NCBI GenBank assembly: GCA_021014325.1
Contig: CM037463.1
Location: 1 to 64,000 of the forward strand
Length of the DNA: 64,000 bases
DNA from: Plazaster borealis
Taxonomy: Eukaryota > Echinodermata > Asteroidea > Forcipulatida > Labidiasteridae
Direction: 5' to 3'
The notes below the pieces were generated by a model. The model was given only the letters and a program-made list of their open reading frames with translations, ran no database searches and was not told where the DNA came from. This document shows positions 25,588-38,000 of the stretch, piece by piece; position 1 is the first letter of the stretch, and each line of letters begins with the position of its first letter. The position numbers were made by a program, and so were the translations under genes.

Positions 25588-28500
25588 CTACAAAACAACA
25601 AATTAAAACATTAAAATTTGACATTCTACAACACTATACATAATGGTAGCGCTTATCAGTAGCTAATTACAATGCCTATCGGTAAGGAATTGCATTTTTT
25701 TAATAGCCTCATTTCAAGGCCTGCACATGCATGATTCTGTATGCTGTATCTGCGGTAAACACAGCATTATGTTTTACCGACTCACTAATGGCTGCAAAGA
25801 CCACAATGTTCTCATGAATATCGATTATAATTATCAACAGCCAATCACCGCCCATTCACATTGCGTGCTTCCCTGTGTGTTCAGTTTATCATGGAGCAAT
25901 CCTATAGATCGTTGTACATGTACTGAACATAGGATTTACAGACTTCGCGTGTGCTGTAGGCCTATGTGTAGCCGGCAGACCAGGAAAATTTGTTATTTTA
26001 ATAAGTCTTTTTCCTTTTCTTTTGGCGCTTCCGCACTAAAAGCGGGTACACATTTTGTGATCCTCTATTTTTTTTAAAGCGGAAATTAAATAATTGGCAT
26101 GGTCAGTGAACAAAAAAGCGGTCAATGAAAAAGCGGATATCCGCTTAAAAGTGGAGATTTCACCGGCCTGCTATTGCTATAATTAACTAAATAGGAAGCT
26201 ACCTGAATGAGCTGTTGTTCCTGGAGGTGATGATTCAAACAAGCGGCAAGCTTCTCCCCTTCACTCAGTCTCCTCCACTTTGGCGTCATGATCTCCTTGT
26301 ACTCCAACTTCTCCACCCTCGTCGATGCCAGCATCGAGTATGGGATGACGATGTTGTCGATGTCGTACTGGTCAGAGTTCCCCCCTGGACGTCTGGGCTT
26401 AAGAAAGTTTTGCAGGGATGAGGAAGGCATGGAGTGGGAGAGGCCACCACTTGCCGTACCATCACCTAAGGTCGTTGTTCCAGGGTGGCTGGACATGCTG
26501 CTGCTAAAGCACAGGTGATCCTCGATGTTTGGGAGGGAGAGACTCCGAGCTCTGGTCTTCTTCAGAGCAGCTTTGGAAAGAAATTATTGATGGGTGTTAC
26601 TTGTCTGGTTTCAAACCTACACCCTTTAACCACTTGATGCTGGAATACCTGCATATATACACACAGATTTCCCGAACAATGGGAGAACGGGTAAACATGA
26701 TTTCTGGTTGGGTGTGTGAGTGGTTAACATGGCAAGGCGCTAAATATGGCGAGCTCAACAGACAAGTAAAGTGTGGACTCACTCATGTAGATTTTGTGTG
26801 GAGCATGAGCTTGGAGTTTCACACCTGGATTGCAAGACACATGGGGACAAAAGGCACTGGAACACAGGGATATTTTTGTAATCCCTTCTTCAAGACCTTT
26901 GTTCCTTTGTCCGACATACCAGGATTTTGAAAGACCGAATGGCTACCAAGACTGGTCTTGTAGATTTTTCCACCAAATTCGACCTCTGCATTTATATGGC
27001 ACCTTAAAAGGGTCAAGGTGCTTAAGCATGATATTCAACCCTTGAAAAAAGTCTGAAAATTTTCATTTTGAGTAAAACCACTGCCACTACTGACAATTAC
27101 ATTGCAATTACAATGCATGGTCATCATCACATCACCATTGTTGTTATTGGCGCAGTGCTGCAGTGCTGTAGACTCTTCATTCGTCTTTTCTCTCTAAGAA
27201 TTTTTTCTCCAGAGGCTATGATTATGATGAGTTTTCCAAATGATCTGCCAATTATAGCTACCACTTTTTAAATATTCAATTGCCCTACTCATTGTTTCGC
27301 AACACAAGCTTGATCACTCAGCCACGGCACGTTATACAACACAGTCCAACATCTCAAGCGTTGGATGATTATGATGGTGAATAGTCCATGCCAAAGTACT
27401 ATACAGTACTTAGCAAAACAGAGTCTAGAAAAATGTGATGCTGGATTATGATTGGTTAAGATTGACTAAGGGTTCCTATACATACCAATGGCTAGCTGTG
27501 CAGCCCGCCTCTTTTTGATGTCCGTGCGACACCGCCTGTTGATCTCGTCTGTCAGCAGGTTCTTGGGTGTCCCTGGAAGGGAGTTGGCTTTGGAGCGAGG
27601 GCGTTTCAGGATCTTTCCATCCCCTCTCCCATGTCTCATGTCTTTCATTGCTTTGGGAAATAACAAACAAATATGACTGCTCAATAAAATTTGAAATAGT
27701 ACAGGTTATTTGGAACCTTTTCTGTTTTCAGCCTTTGCATCTCTTTTAGGAGGATTGCAAAATCAAACATGGGGTAACTTGGAAGTTAAACCTCAAATAG
27801 CCAAGGTGTAAACCTCAAATAGCCAAGGTGTACCTTGGAAAATCCGGCAGTTAAAATAGAGTTACTGCTTGTGTATTGCACATCTGTTTCAAAATTTAGA
27901 ATGGTATAACCGGGGCTCAAATTTAAGGCGGACAAATTCCACAAGACCGCAGGGCCTGTAGTTCAGAATGTTTACTGGACCAAATTTTTGTTCACAAGAC
28001 CAGAATAAAAATTGGAAAAGACATGAAAAGACCGAAATCAAAATGATGACACAGTTTAAACATATACATGTAAACTGTTTTTAATTGAGAAGATTGATCC
28101 CATTAGTTGTTGAAACTTAACAGAATTGAAAGATATTTATCGGAATCAAAAGTCAAAATTTGAACATATTAAATATAATACCTTGACAAACATGAAACTG
28201 CCAGACTTGCCAGTCGCGAGTTCACTGGACCGACACAAAAATCACTGGCCTCGGGCCTTCAGTCCAGTGTAAATTTCGAGACCTGCATTACATTCTATTT
28301 GGATGGGATAAGTATTCTAGTGCACATGGACCGTTCTGTTAAACCATCAGAATCTTCCATTGGAACTTTCAAGATCCTAATGCACGTATTCACTCGTGTA
28401 GGATTGCTCCTGCACTTCGGCACTATCATGCGGTCCAATGGAACGTTGTGGTGGTCCAATGGATTGCAGGCATGTGCACACGCTAACCTTCTTTTGCACC

Positions 28501-31500
28501 TAGAATGTGCCCGACTTTTGAGACGCTCCCCTAGCAATGCACATACAATTCATTGCTTAATGTATTACTCCCTCCGACCTGTAAAATTATTTAAGTTTTT
28601 TAACCAAGTAAAAAGCTGAACACCTTATGCTCAAATCGTTTTATTTTCCACACTGAGATTAATGGCAAATGTGCATCAACTGCAAACCTTAAACAGAATT
28701 TTACCCTTTTTTTTTTATTTTACAAACTTTTTAACCACCACATGTTCTTAGTTTATGTTTTATAAAAATCACTTGGAAGTACAATTCACGATAAGTGGGA
28801 TAAAACATCTTTGCTTTTCCTCTGAATAGCTGTTAATTTTGACAACAGATGGAAACATTGATGACAGAATTTTGTAAACACCATAAGCTGTATCGAGACA
28901 ATTAAAAATACTAAAATACTCATACAGTTTATGCAATCTACATAATCAAAATATAGAAAAACTGCAGCTGAAGCTTGGTACCTTCTTTGTTCTAAATAGG
29001 TTTATCAGTTATGTAAAAATGTATTTTTAACATAGTCCCTGCCCCTTTGTTTTCTGACTACTACTTTGAGTACTGGCTCAAAATCAATCAATCAAAATCC
29101 TGCATTAGGCCCTATTTAGAAAACAATGCAAAGTGTAGTTTGGGATGCAAGTGTTAAATCCATCAAACTACAGGAAATATTGAGACTTTTGGGCCCAAGA
29201 CCTCTGTAAAACGTGGGGAATCTTTTGACCTATTGTTAAGTTCAGGACTTTAATGTTATTGCACAGCACACACAGGGGTACTAATATTCAAACTTACTCT
29301 GTGCAGCCAGTTTGCGGAGCATTTTCAGGGACTTCTCTTCACCGGCATTCTGCCGTCGTTTTGTCTTGTCTTTGTCCTTCCTCTCATACTTCCGTGTGGT
29401 CTTCCGTCCTTCTTTGCCTTCTGTGGGTGTGCTGGGGCGACGCTTTCTGTTTAATGATTTGTGTAGTAATAACAACATTTTAACTTCTACTATTTATTTC
29501 AAATAGACACTGTACCGAGGCATTGCATAGTGGGGAAGGAACATGAATTTTGGTTTGCTGTAACAAAAGTTCTAAAAATAATTGTTTTCAGTTGCCATGA
29601 ACAGATTAGTTGTTCAAGAAGACTTCTCGAGACGACTACAGCAGGCTCGTTAATATGCTGAGACCAAACTCGTCTCACTCAGGGATTTAAAGGTATTTAC
29701 GAAAGTCTCCCTGATCCAAAACTATTTCAGTGGCAATACTATATTCTACTCATAGAAAGTAGACAGCACATGGCATCATCGAAACTGTCTTGACATTTTG
29801 GTAAGTAAATAAAAAAATTTTTACTCTCTTTGATTCAAGACACTCGGTTGCTTTGACTAACCTCAAACAAAACTAGTGACGGACTGACAACACAAAACTT
29901 ACTTTTTCATGTTCGACAATTTTGATGGTGGTGGTTTACGTTGCCACTCGTTGCTTTTCATCATTCCTTCAAACTGTAGTGAAAGTGGAATATCTACAAG
30001 GAAGATTTGGTGAAAAGTTTTATGGAACAAATTATATACACAAGTTATACCAAAATTAAGTAAACATATGTGTGCATTTTTTTCAGTAATATTGTTCACT
30101 TTATTAGTGGTCTAGTGGTTAGACATCTGCTTCAGCAATGCAACGGTCGTGGGTTCGAATCCCACCTGAGTGATTTGCCTGTCAATTTTTTTCACAGAAC
30201 TCGGGAAAGTACCGAGTATACATTGCTTAAAACACATCGGTGTAAGGGTAAAAACAAATTATAATGTTCACATTGTGATTAAGCCTGGGCAGATACTTTG
30301 AATAACCGAATATCCGCGGATAGCTTTTGCCAACCGAAACCGCAGTTACAGTTTTTGAACAATCTGGATATCCACGAGGGGGGTGGATACCTATTAGTAA
30401 CCCAGATAGTTCTCCAACGACAAATCCATGCTCTGTGGTGCAGATAACCGTAATAATATTATCTGCGATTGTCGGGCCGATGCATTTCACACACTAAGTC
30501 ACTCACAAACACACGTCGACGTGGCTGGACCATACCAATGTGTAGACTGTAGAGAGTCTGAGACAAACCACGCTCCAGGCACTAAAGGCGTAGACCACGC
30601 CTCCTCGCTATTGTGGTGGAAAGTAAACAAGCCCAGATTTCAATTACTTGGGAGGATGGCGCGTAAGTTTTTATGCACACCTGCAACAAGTGTGCCATTC
30701 GAACGGCTGTTCAGAATCATTAGTGCCAGCAATATAGTTAGTGCTAAAAAGTACTCCTTCTTTGCATGCAGAAACCAGCATTTGCTTTTCACATACTGTT
30801 CCAAATAACTAATGGAGCCCGAGACCAAGCGAAAGCAGTGGTTTCGAAAAGGGCTTTAGTCTGGCTCTCTCCTCCATGTTCCATACAACAATACAAAGGC
30901 GAGTTGGGAAACACACAACTCAAATTTCCAGGGTTTGAAGACGACTGGTGGAGTCTTATCTCAACCTTGTTCTGGTTATAATTCATGCAAAATTATAACC
31001 TCGTACACATAAACACATCGCTCTCGCCTCACTATTTTTTCAGGACCGCATGCCTTGCATGCTATACACAACGATCGGATCGTCATGCCACTCTTTCGTG
31101 TTTGTGTACCCACCAGTAGTTGCAGCAATAAGCGTCTTTTGTGCATCCTTTTCAAGAAATGGTGGGTCAAAAAATAAGTTGGTAGTATGCAAATGTGTAG
31201 CAATGGTGCATCAATTTTGTAACTCAACGAGCATCATTGTACACTGAGACATGACTGACATAGGCCTACTGAACATTGACGCACCATTCCCAGCCGGGGT
31301 CATGTAGTTTGTCTTGCAATTGACAAGTGCATAAGCCCACAATCACGTAAGTAGGCTAATGAAGATAGAAACAATCACGGATAGTTGGCCGGCAGATACC
31401 CGAATACCAAATTTTACTGTACGCCTAGGTTTAATTGTGATTGACCCCTCAGGGGCCTTTCTGAATCCATTAGCTCCCTTCAGCAAATGATAATTCAACA

Positions 31501-34500
31501 CTCAAATAAATAGATAGCTTGCATGCCTGGCCTCATGACATACAATGAAAACGGTTTAGGAACACAGTGATCCATCAAAATCAAGCAAACCAAGGTTTTG
31601 CTCAGGTAAGATTTTGGGATAGTTCACCCTTACCCCCATAAAGCCCCTCAACAATCCGCCAAAATGCTCCACTCTAGGGTAACTTCACAATAAAACGTTT
31701 GGACTTGGATAAATTGAGTGTGCCTGGCCCAATAATAAGCATTTTTGTTTGGTCCTGCATTGCCACATCCTACAATGTCAGACAACTTCCTGAATAGGAT
31801 CTTGGAGGATTTGGGAGTCTTGGGGTTTGTGGGTAAAGGTTAGTGCCCTAGATGCTCTTGGAGATTTACAAGACAGCAATTGCAAGAAAAGTGACCACAG
31901 CCCAATAGCTGTTTATACTCACTGGCATTTAACCTAAATATTTCAACATGGAGCTACAGTAGACCCATACATAAATCACTTATCTGGCACCAACCACGTC
32001 ATGATGCAAAAAAACTTTCTTACCCGAGAGATTTGAGGTCGGCAGTAAAAATAATAATCATAACAATAATCAGAAATTTCTCCATAAAAATTCATTGTAG
32101 GTTTTTTGTATTAAGTCTTATTATAAATGTGAAAGAGGTGAATTATGAAATGTTTTGAATAGATATATGCAACTCACTTTATGCTAATTTTACAGGAACT
32201 ACAAAAGCGCAAAATTTACCTTGTGGGAAAGACAAGACTGGATGGAAGGAGTAATCCAACTGAGCCACTCTCTCATTCAGTGGGGCCATGTCTGGTTCCT
32301 TTGGCTTTTCAACATGATTAAACCGACCTCCGCACATCACACAAGGCATAAGGGGTGGGCAGCAACCACACCGAACCGATGACAACTTCTGACTTTTGCG
32401 GCTATAATGATGCATGTTCATCGTTCGGATTAGTTTTCGCTTGCGAAAGTACCATACAGGTCGCGTCCTTGCACAGTAATGTTCCTCCGGGTTGATGGAT
32501 GATGGAGAAGGGAATGAGTTCATCTCCGGTTGTCTGTGGGAGCCAATCGGTGAGGCTGATTTGCTGTTCAACACCGGACTCCCATAAGTGGATGAATTGC
32601 CTACAATACCATTCATAGGTTTTGTGTGCGGCATCTTTCCAGCAGCTGTTGTTGGTGTGCTGGATGCCGTTGGAGGCAGTGGAAGCCCAGACATAGGGGA
32701 TACACAGTTCTGGAGAGATTTCTTCAGCCTTGCCGTCTGCCGGTCGACATTGCTCAGCAGGGATGACAGATTTGATGGGGACATCTCCTGGGATCCGCCT
32801 AGCCGTGCAATCTTTGCTTCGATTGGAGAAAGCTTCCGATTGGTTTTGGTCGACGTCATGACGCGCACCTTCATAAGTTCTTCTGTTGAGGATGGCTCTC
32901 CCAGGACAGCAACGCCTTTACTAGCCCGCGTCTGGCGATAAATGTCACTCTGTTGTCTGATGCGATATTCTAAATCAGATACCTGTGCTTGAAGCCACGT
33001 CCAGCGACTGGCAATAGAAGCTCTCTCCACGGCCCACTTCCATACAGCTCGCCTATGTCTGCAAACATGATACGAAATTCACTTCATGAGAGTAAAAAAT
33101 TTGCTAACTTTAAAGGTTGTGGATTAAACATTACCAAATTGTTGACGTCTTCGGCCTGTTGAAAAACCTTTCGTACAACAATTGAATTAAAAACCATATG
33201 GCATCTTCAAGGCATGAATTTAAAAAAAAATCAAACTCTTGACAACCGGGTAACAATCTTCTCTCAAAAATGAATCCCTCTGAAAAATAATGGTGTTATA
33301 TTTTCACAGACAATGGAAAACGAAAGGTTTGGACACATGGGCTTTGTCTTTCTTTCATTTGATTGTGTTCATGTATTCCTAGTAAACCTGAAAAAGGAGA
33401 ACATCCTAAAATCAGAAAGATATTCCGATAAATCATATTATGATAAATAATAGGCCTGTATCTTACTATTTTTTGTGATCTTGTTCTTCAACAAAGGTAT
33501 TTTTCATTGTGCAAGGCCCTCCCCAGTTTACCATAAATATATTCACGACTAGTAGTAAATGAGAATATTTTGTATTTGTTTGACTCATCTGTGCCTCTTG
33601 AAAATGAAAGTCCCTCTTAAGTTCAAATCATGTTTGATTCCCATTTGTGTTACATATGAACTACATGTTTTGTATACTTTTTGCCCGAACAACAACTTAC
33701 AATGGTATTTTATGCTTTTGTCGAGTTTGTGCGTAAGATGGTAGAGTGTCATCCCCCTCATCACAGCTCTCTCCTCCAGAGCTGCTCTCCGTTTCATTAT
33801 CGTCTACCCAATTCTCCACATGATCCAACTTAGATTGGAGCTGTCTGGCTGCCGTCTTTACTGACATGTTTCCTGACACATCAACGTCTGTTGGTCTTGT
33901 CGGCAAAAGCTTCCGCTTATGGTTACAAGTTCGAGGGAGGTGGCTATCCCCGATGGTGGCATCTGGGCCTGTGCTACCAGTCGGCTCCTTCTGTGATGTT
34001 GATGCAACATTAACATCTGCTAGATTTGATGATGAAGAATTCCGCTTACATTCTGGACAACCTTCCGCATCAGCCTCAGCAGCCTTTTCTTCTAGATTCT
34101 TGTGCTGCTCTTGAACAAAGCTTTGAATCTGCCGTTGACTGTGGGTGCTAATGTGATTAGCCTGCAATCTTCTGAGTTTTTGAACAAGCTGTCTTGCCCG
34201 CTGTGCTAAATGTGAGTTCTGATCGATGGCGCATTGTATTTGGTCTGGTGCCAAGAGTTTAGGTGTTGGCGAATTGCTGGTCACTGCATCTACTTGTAAC
34301 ATTCGTACGAGACTACTAACCTTTCCATAGTTTACAATCATATCCTGATCAGTAACATTGTCCATTCTATCAAAAGAGTGGATTTTTATTTCACCACCCA
34401 GCGTATCATCTTCAGCTTCTGAAGAGTCGGCAGTGGCAGTGGAACTGCTACCTGTCGCATCAGTTTTATTCGCTAACGAGAGAGATGACGTTTCTGGAGG

Positions 34501-35058
34501 CATGGTGGTGGCTACATGGGCACTTGTCTGACAAGGTTGCTGCTTATCATTTGCTCCAGAGACAGTTGAATGACTCATTTTCTTAATGTTGTTCACAACA
34601 GCCTCGCCCCCGTTGTTCAGGCCAGGACCCCTGGCTGACAGGGGATAAGTACCAGTTCCCACTGCCTTTCCTCTCTCTAACTTCCCAAGAAGTCTGAAGT
34701 TCTCAGGAATTCTACCTCTCTGAGAGTTTGCTTTGAAAAGCCTGACCTTTGACCTATGATTATTGATCCCCGATTTATTCTGGCTACCTTGCTTCACCAA
34801 TGGGTCTCTCTCATACCCAGAGTCCTGGATGGTTTGATCAGAGTCAATGTGTGTGTGGTTGGAATTAGAGTGACCGTTGGGTAACCCTGGGCTTGTCGGA
34901 TCACTTGGGGTGGCTTCGAAGCCAGCTTGTCCAGGATCCGCAGGAGAGACCGGCAACTTAAAACTAGAAGGATGGGCAGAAGCATCGGTCAAGGCTGGAG
35001 CCATCGCAGCCATGCAGCATAGCCTGAGGATGGCTGTCACACCACCAAGGCATGGAGA
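24832..35058 (-). CDS. KANSL1: KANSL1: KAT8 regulatory NSL complex subunit 1 (seven coding exons)
   Basis: A nuclear scaffold of the NSL histone acetyltransferase complex. In known members it binds KAT8/MOF through its PEHE domain and binds WDR5, supporting H4 acetylation at promoters. CDS = join of 35013-33701, 33058-32220, 29993-29903, 29446-29298, 27650-27486, 26570-26203 and 25587-24832 (- strand). All junctions are GT-AG and in phase, giving 1,226 residues against about 1,105 in human. The start [10 protein letters not shown] at 35013 matches the family N-terminus. A helical segment lies at about 275-325. The [18 protein letters not shown] tract is near 457-474. ARTRP at about 634-638 is a WDR5-binding-like motif, followed by a Cys cluster at about 664-690. 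The PEHE domain at about 920-1020 includes NIVIPYSM and [12 protein letters not shown]. The two ends of the protein are well supported; the promoter and 5' untranslated exon(s) are unresolved. Confidence 0.93.
26203..26570 (-). CDS. KANSL1: KANSL1 coding exon 6 (N-terminal half of PEHE domain)
   Basis: A 368-bp exon, acceptor TCCAAAG before 26570 and donor CAG|GTAGCT after 26203. It contains the KAT8-binding core: [28 protein letters not shown], and a helix ending EQQLIQ. Confidence 0.93.
27486..27650 (-). CDS. KANSL1: KANSL1 coding exon 5
   Basis: A 165-bp exon, acceptor CCCAAAG before 27650 and donor G|GTATGT after 27486. It encodes a basic region containing [20 protein letters not shown] and [18 protein letters not shown]. 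Phase 1 at both ends joins cleanly to its neighbours. Confidence 0.85.
29298..29446 (-). CDS. KANSL1: KANSL1 coding exon 4
   Basis: A 149-bp exon, acceptor AAACAG before 29446 and donor A|GTAAGT after 29298. It encodes a very basic Lys/Arg-rich segment (KRRPSTP, then alternating Lys/Asp/Arg), plausibly a nuclear localisation or nucleic-acid-contact region. Confidence 0.85.
29903..29993 (-). CDS. KANSL1: KANSL1 coding exon 3
   Basis: A 91-bp exon, acceptor TTGTAG before 29993 and donor AA|GTAAGT after 29903. Joined in phase to exon 2 it continues the conserved stretch after HPVLSFPQ with [20 protein letters not shown]. Confidence 0.88.
30099..30265 (+). mobile_element. tRNA-derived SINE, copy 1
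   Basis: Pol III internal promoter boxes are present. The A box TGGTCTAGTGG lies at 30108-30118, with a clean D-stem (GTCT/AGAC) beside it. The B box GGTTCGAATCC lies at 30152-30162 within a 5-bp T-stem (GTGGG/CCCAC). The acceptor and anticodon stems pair poorly, so this is not a functional tRNA gene. A tRNA-unrelated tail (TTTGCCTG, CACAG, CGGTGTAA) follows and is shared with the copy near 61640-61803. It sits in KANSL1 intron 2, antisense to the gene. Confidence 0.75.
30280..31433 (+). mobile_element. hAT DNA transposon, internally deleted
   Basis: The element is bounded by inverted ends TAAGCCTGGGC (left) and TAAACCTAGGC (right, reverse complement). An exact 8-bp target duplication ATTGTGAT flanks it at 30272-30279 and 31434-31441; 8 bp is the length typical of hAT elements. 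Inside, the + strand keeps the transposase C-terminal dimerisation region and nothing upstream of it, so the copy is non-autonomous. It lies in KANSL1 intron 2. Confidence 0.85.
30614..30790 (+). pseudogene. hAT transposase C-terminal dimerisation fragment
   Basis: The translation shows [20 protein letters not shown], then [13 protein letters not shown], matching the pattern of the hAT family C-terminal dimerisation domain (W-x-x-N, P-x-L, A-x-x-x-L, P-A-T-S-x-x-x-E-R-x-F). The BED zinc finger and the DDE catalytic core are absent. The usual GN-x-x-S-x-x-R region after ERLF is degraded. It is a fossil with no expected activity. Confidence 0.85.
32220..33058 (-). CDS. KANSL1: KANSL1 coding exon 2
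   Basis: Acceptor TTTGCAG precedes 33058 and donor CAAG|GTAAAT follows 32220. The exon carries the strongly conserved [18 protein letters not shown] tract, the ARTRP motif, the RCGCC...C..C cysteine cluster and [16 protein letters not shown]. Together these identify KANSL1 without the PEHE domain. Confidence 0.92.
33701..35058 (-). CDS. KANSL1: KANSL1 coding exon 1 (contains start codon)
   Basis: The acceptor CCCCCTATACAG ends at 35059. About 45 bases of 5' untranslated sequence precede ATG at 35013-35011. This start is chosen because [10 protein letters not shown] is the conserved family N-terminus, and because the upstream in-frame sequence reads through the splice acceptor. The exon encodes residues 1-437, mostly low-complexity Ser/Thr/Gln-rich sequence plus a helical segment containing [10 protein letters not shown]. 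The donor TT|GTAAGT at 33701/33700 leaves phase 2. Confidence 0.9.
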
Positions 35059-38000
35059 CTGTATAGGGGGGGAAATCAAAAGAATATATTAAAGTTGTGC
35101 CAAACCAGGCAAAGCTTTTATATATTTATTTATAATTCAAAGATCAGTGGAGTTTATTTGCCTGGAGTCTTCATTGAAAATGGAGATTCGTCACATTAAA
35201 ATTTCTAAAACAAGTCTCACTTATTCTGTTGTCATTACCTCTAAAAAAAAATTAAAAAAAAAAAAAAGGCAAAGTTTGTCCAAACCTCAAAATTTTCACT
35301 GACTTGTAAATCACATAAACAAAACATGGAATCTCTATCTGTGGTTTTCAATATAAATGTTGGAATTTACTGCAATTTCTGTTTCTCCCAAAAAGTAAAT
35401 TTTTAGGGTCGCACTAAAAGCCAACAACTAACAACAAGTTTTAAATGCACTAAAAAACCTGTTAGAACATAAATAAATCACAAAGTATGTAAAAGAGTCA
35501 TAAATATCAAAATCACCTTCAATCTATTGAAACAGTTTTTTTTTTTCTAATTTAGAAAAACAAAATTCTTTACCGCAAAGTAGTAAGTTCAATAGTACTG
35601 TCCACCATCTTGCTTTGGACCAAATCATTGCCTGCAGGGGTAGCCAAATTGGCAAGTACTATGTGCAACATGATCATGGTAGCATGCAGCCAGTCCATGT
35701 TATCATGTCACACTCGGGGTTTGCAATTTATTTAGAAAAATAAATTCATGAAAGATAGTTATTTTCTTTAAAAAGAAAACTGGGGGAACAGCAGTTAATA
35801 CTTTTTAAAAAGACAGCTTAGGCCTCACAAGTTACCCCTGCAGGATAATGGTATCGTCCAAGAACGGTCAAAGGCAACATGGCGGACGATACTAGGTTTT
35901 ACAACTTCGTGGAAAAGAATTGGTTTATTCCTAAGTTAATAATACAATTTGTTCAGCAGATTTAAGGTGATTTGGATATTAATGACTCTTCCACATCAAT
36001 ATTTAACGATTTACTATGACGTTCTAATGTGGTTTTTCAGTGCATTTAAAACTTGTTGTCGGCAGTTGTCATCAGTTGTCGGCTTTTATGCTGCAACCAA
36101 ATTTAATTTGTATAATCTACTTCTCCAGAACCAAGACAGAATACTTGGTATACCTTTCTAAATGCGTATCCCGTTTTAAAAATTGGCTACCTACTATCTC
36201 TGATAAATGGCACATGAAATGTTAAAACTATAGTATTGGCTTCATGATATGAACACTGTGAATATGATAGATATAAATATAACAACCGTGAATATCAAAT
36301 AGCATTATTAACAATTTAGGATAACCATTCAAAAATTCTGATTTCAAAATATTATCCATTTGCCGACAATACTAGACAAAACTGAAGTGGCAAGGATGAC
36401 ATTCTAAAGTTGGCCTGTTGCCAGCATGAGGTAACTAATGTAGAATGCTCAACAAAAGTTCATGTGAATAGTGCAACAATACTTGTAAACAGAACAAATT
36501 TCTAAAACAGTTGTTTTTTCTTAGACCAAAGAGGTCTACTCTTTTGCATAAATTGAAATATTTGGTTGTAAAGCATGACAGTCTACTCATCATTTGTAGA
36601 CTATGTCGAAAACATTGGCACAGAGAAACATTAAAAATAAAACAATAAAAACTGTTCATTTAATCATGAACTGTATCCGTAAGACCGTAGTCAAGCTCAT
36701 TTGGTTTGTTTACGGTCGTTGATACATTTGTATTTTTAAGGCAAACATCATGATCATGGAGTGAAAAGACTATTTTTGAGGGGAAGCTAACACAATGAAT
36801 AAAATGAATAAAACACCAAGTTTTTAAGATCAAGCCCCAAGGGGAAAAACACAAGACAATGTTTCCATAAAAAATCATTGACTTGGTTTTGTCCAAAACA
36901 CCAAACATATTTAGGGGCCTACCAAAATTAGACCAACCAAGACCTTTCTGCATGATCTGGCAGATTTTACTTCAAAAGGTCGGCCATTCACGCAATAAAA
37001 TATTTCACAAACTCTTATATTATTTAATGATGTTGCGCCAAAATTACCTGACCTAGATTTAGTTGAGCTGTATGGCCTTGATGAGCCTGCAGCTTGTCTG
37101 TAGTGTTGTTTAGTTTAAAAAGCATAGCCATTTCTTTCTACTTGTTTGTGCCATCTTCCCATTTTTCCAAAGTTCTGACTGGTATTGGCTTGTACGGTTT
37201 TTGCAATGAACTTTCCCAGCCCATTGGTTTATTGGCGAAATGGTCACATTCATTATCGATACGTCACTCTTTATAAACATCATAACCTACCGAAACTGGC
37301 CAGTGTTGTGAATGTATGTAATTCATACACATGATACACGTGACATACACAACTTCCTGGGCATTTTCCCGCGTAAACCCGTCATTTAATTAGAACATTT
37401 GGATGTTGATAATTACAAAGATATATTCCTTTCTCCAGAAACAGACCTTTCAAAGGCAAATGAGCCGACTGCCGAGGCTAGGGGTTCACGAAATTTCACT
37501 GGAAACACAGAGAAGTTTGCACCGTTCGTCGAGATCATCGCAAACCGCAGAAGCGAAGAGTTAACACGTGACCAGGGGTAGGCCACGTTCCTTCTGCAAA
37601 CACGTCTCGCCAAACCCGGAATCGTGGAACCACCCTTAATTTTGTCGGCTTTGCTGACCTTTTTATGAGAATTTTCCTTCTCCGAATACCAATGTAGGAC
37701 GAAATGATTGTAACCCTCGCCTCTCAGACTGTTCAAACGGCAATTCCGTGATGAATTGCGCCGAGACCTGGCAGCAAATTAGAACGAAAGGCTTGGCTAA
37801 AATGGCGGCTCTTTTCTTCATTGATCTATCGCATCGTTGATTGAACGTAATGCATGCTGCTATGTTTTACATGCAAATCGTCCTATTCTACCCTGCACTT
37901 TACCACCTACGTACGTACATAGGCAAAACGTCACAGATAAACACACACACAAAAATGCATACTTCATTTACATGCATGGCGGGTAGGTTGCGTCAATTGA

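Larger units (their letters stand above)
24835..33700 (-). other. KANSL1 introns 1-6
   Basis: Intron positions are 33059-33700, 29994-32219, 29447-29902, 27651-29297, 26571-27485 and 25588-26202. Intron 2 holds the SINE and hAT element listed below. Intron 4 holds a direct repeat of AACCTCAAATAGCCAAGGTG (27788-27833) and a fuzzy inverted pair around 27910-28290. No other gene is recognised in them. Confidence 0.8.

Noticed and set aside
28299..28619. + strand reading frame of 106 codons in KANSL1 intron 4
   Set aside because: Antisense to a real gene, with internal inverted repeats around GTCCAATGGA; no homology recognised.
30099..30175. Functional tRNA gene
   Set aside because: The A and B boxes and the D and T stems are good, but the acceptor and anticodon stems do not pair properly, and the downstream tail is shared with another copy, so it is a SINE head.
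37399..37736. Short frames on both strands near the ATGGCGGC tract at 37800
   Set aside because: Overlapping frames on opposite strands without conserved features. A promoter here is possible but cannot be shown.
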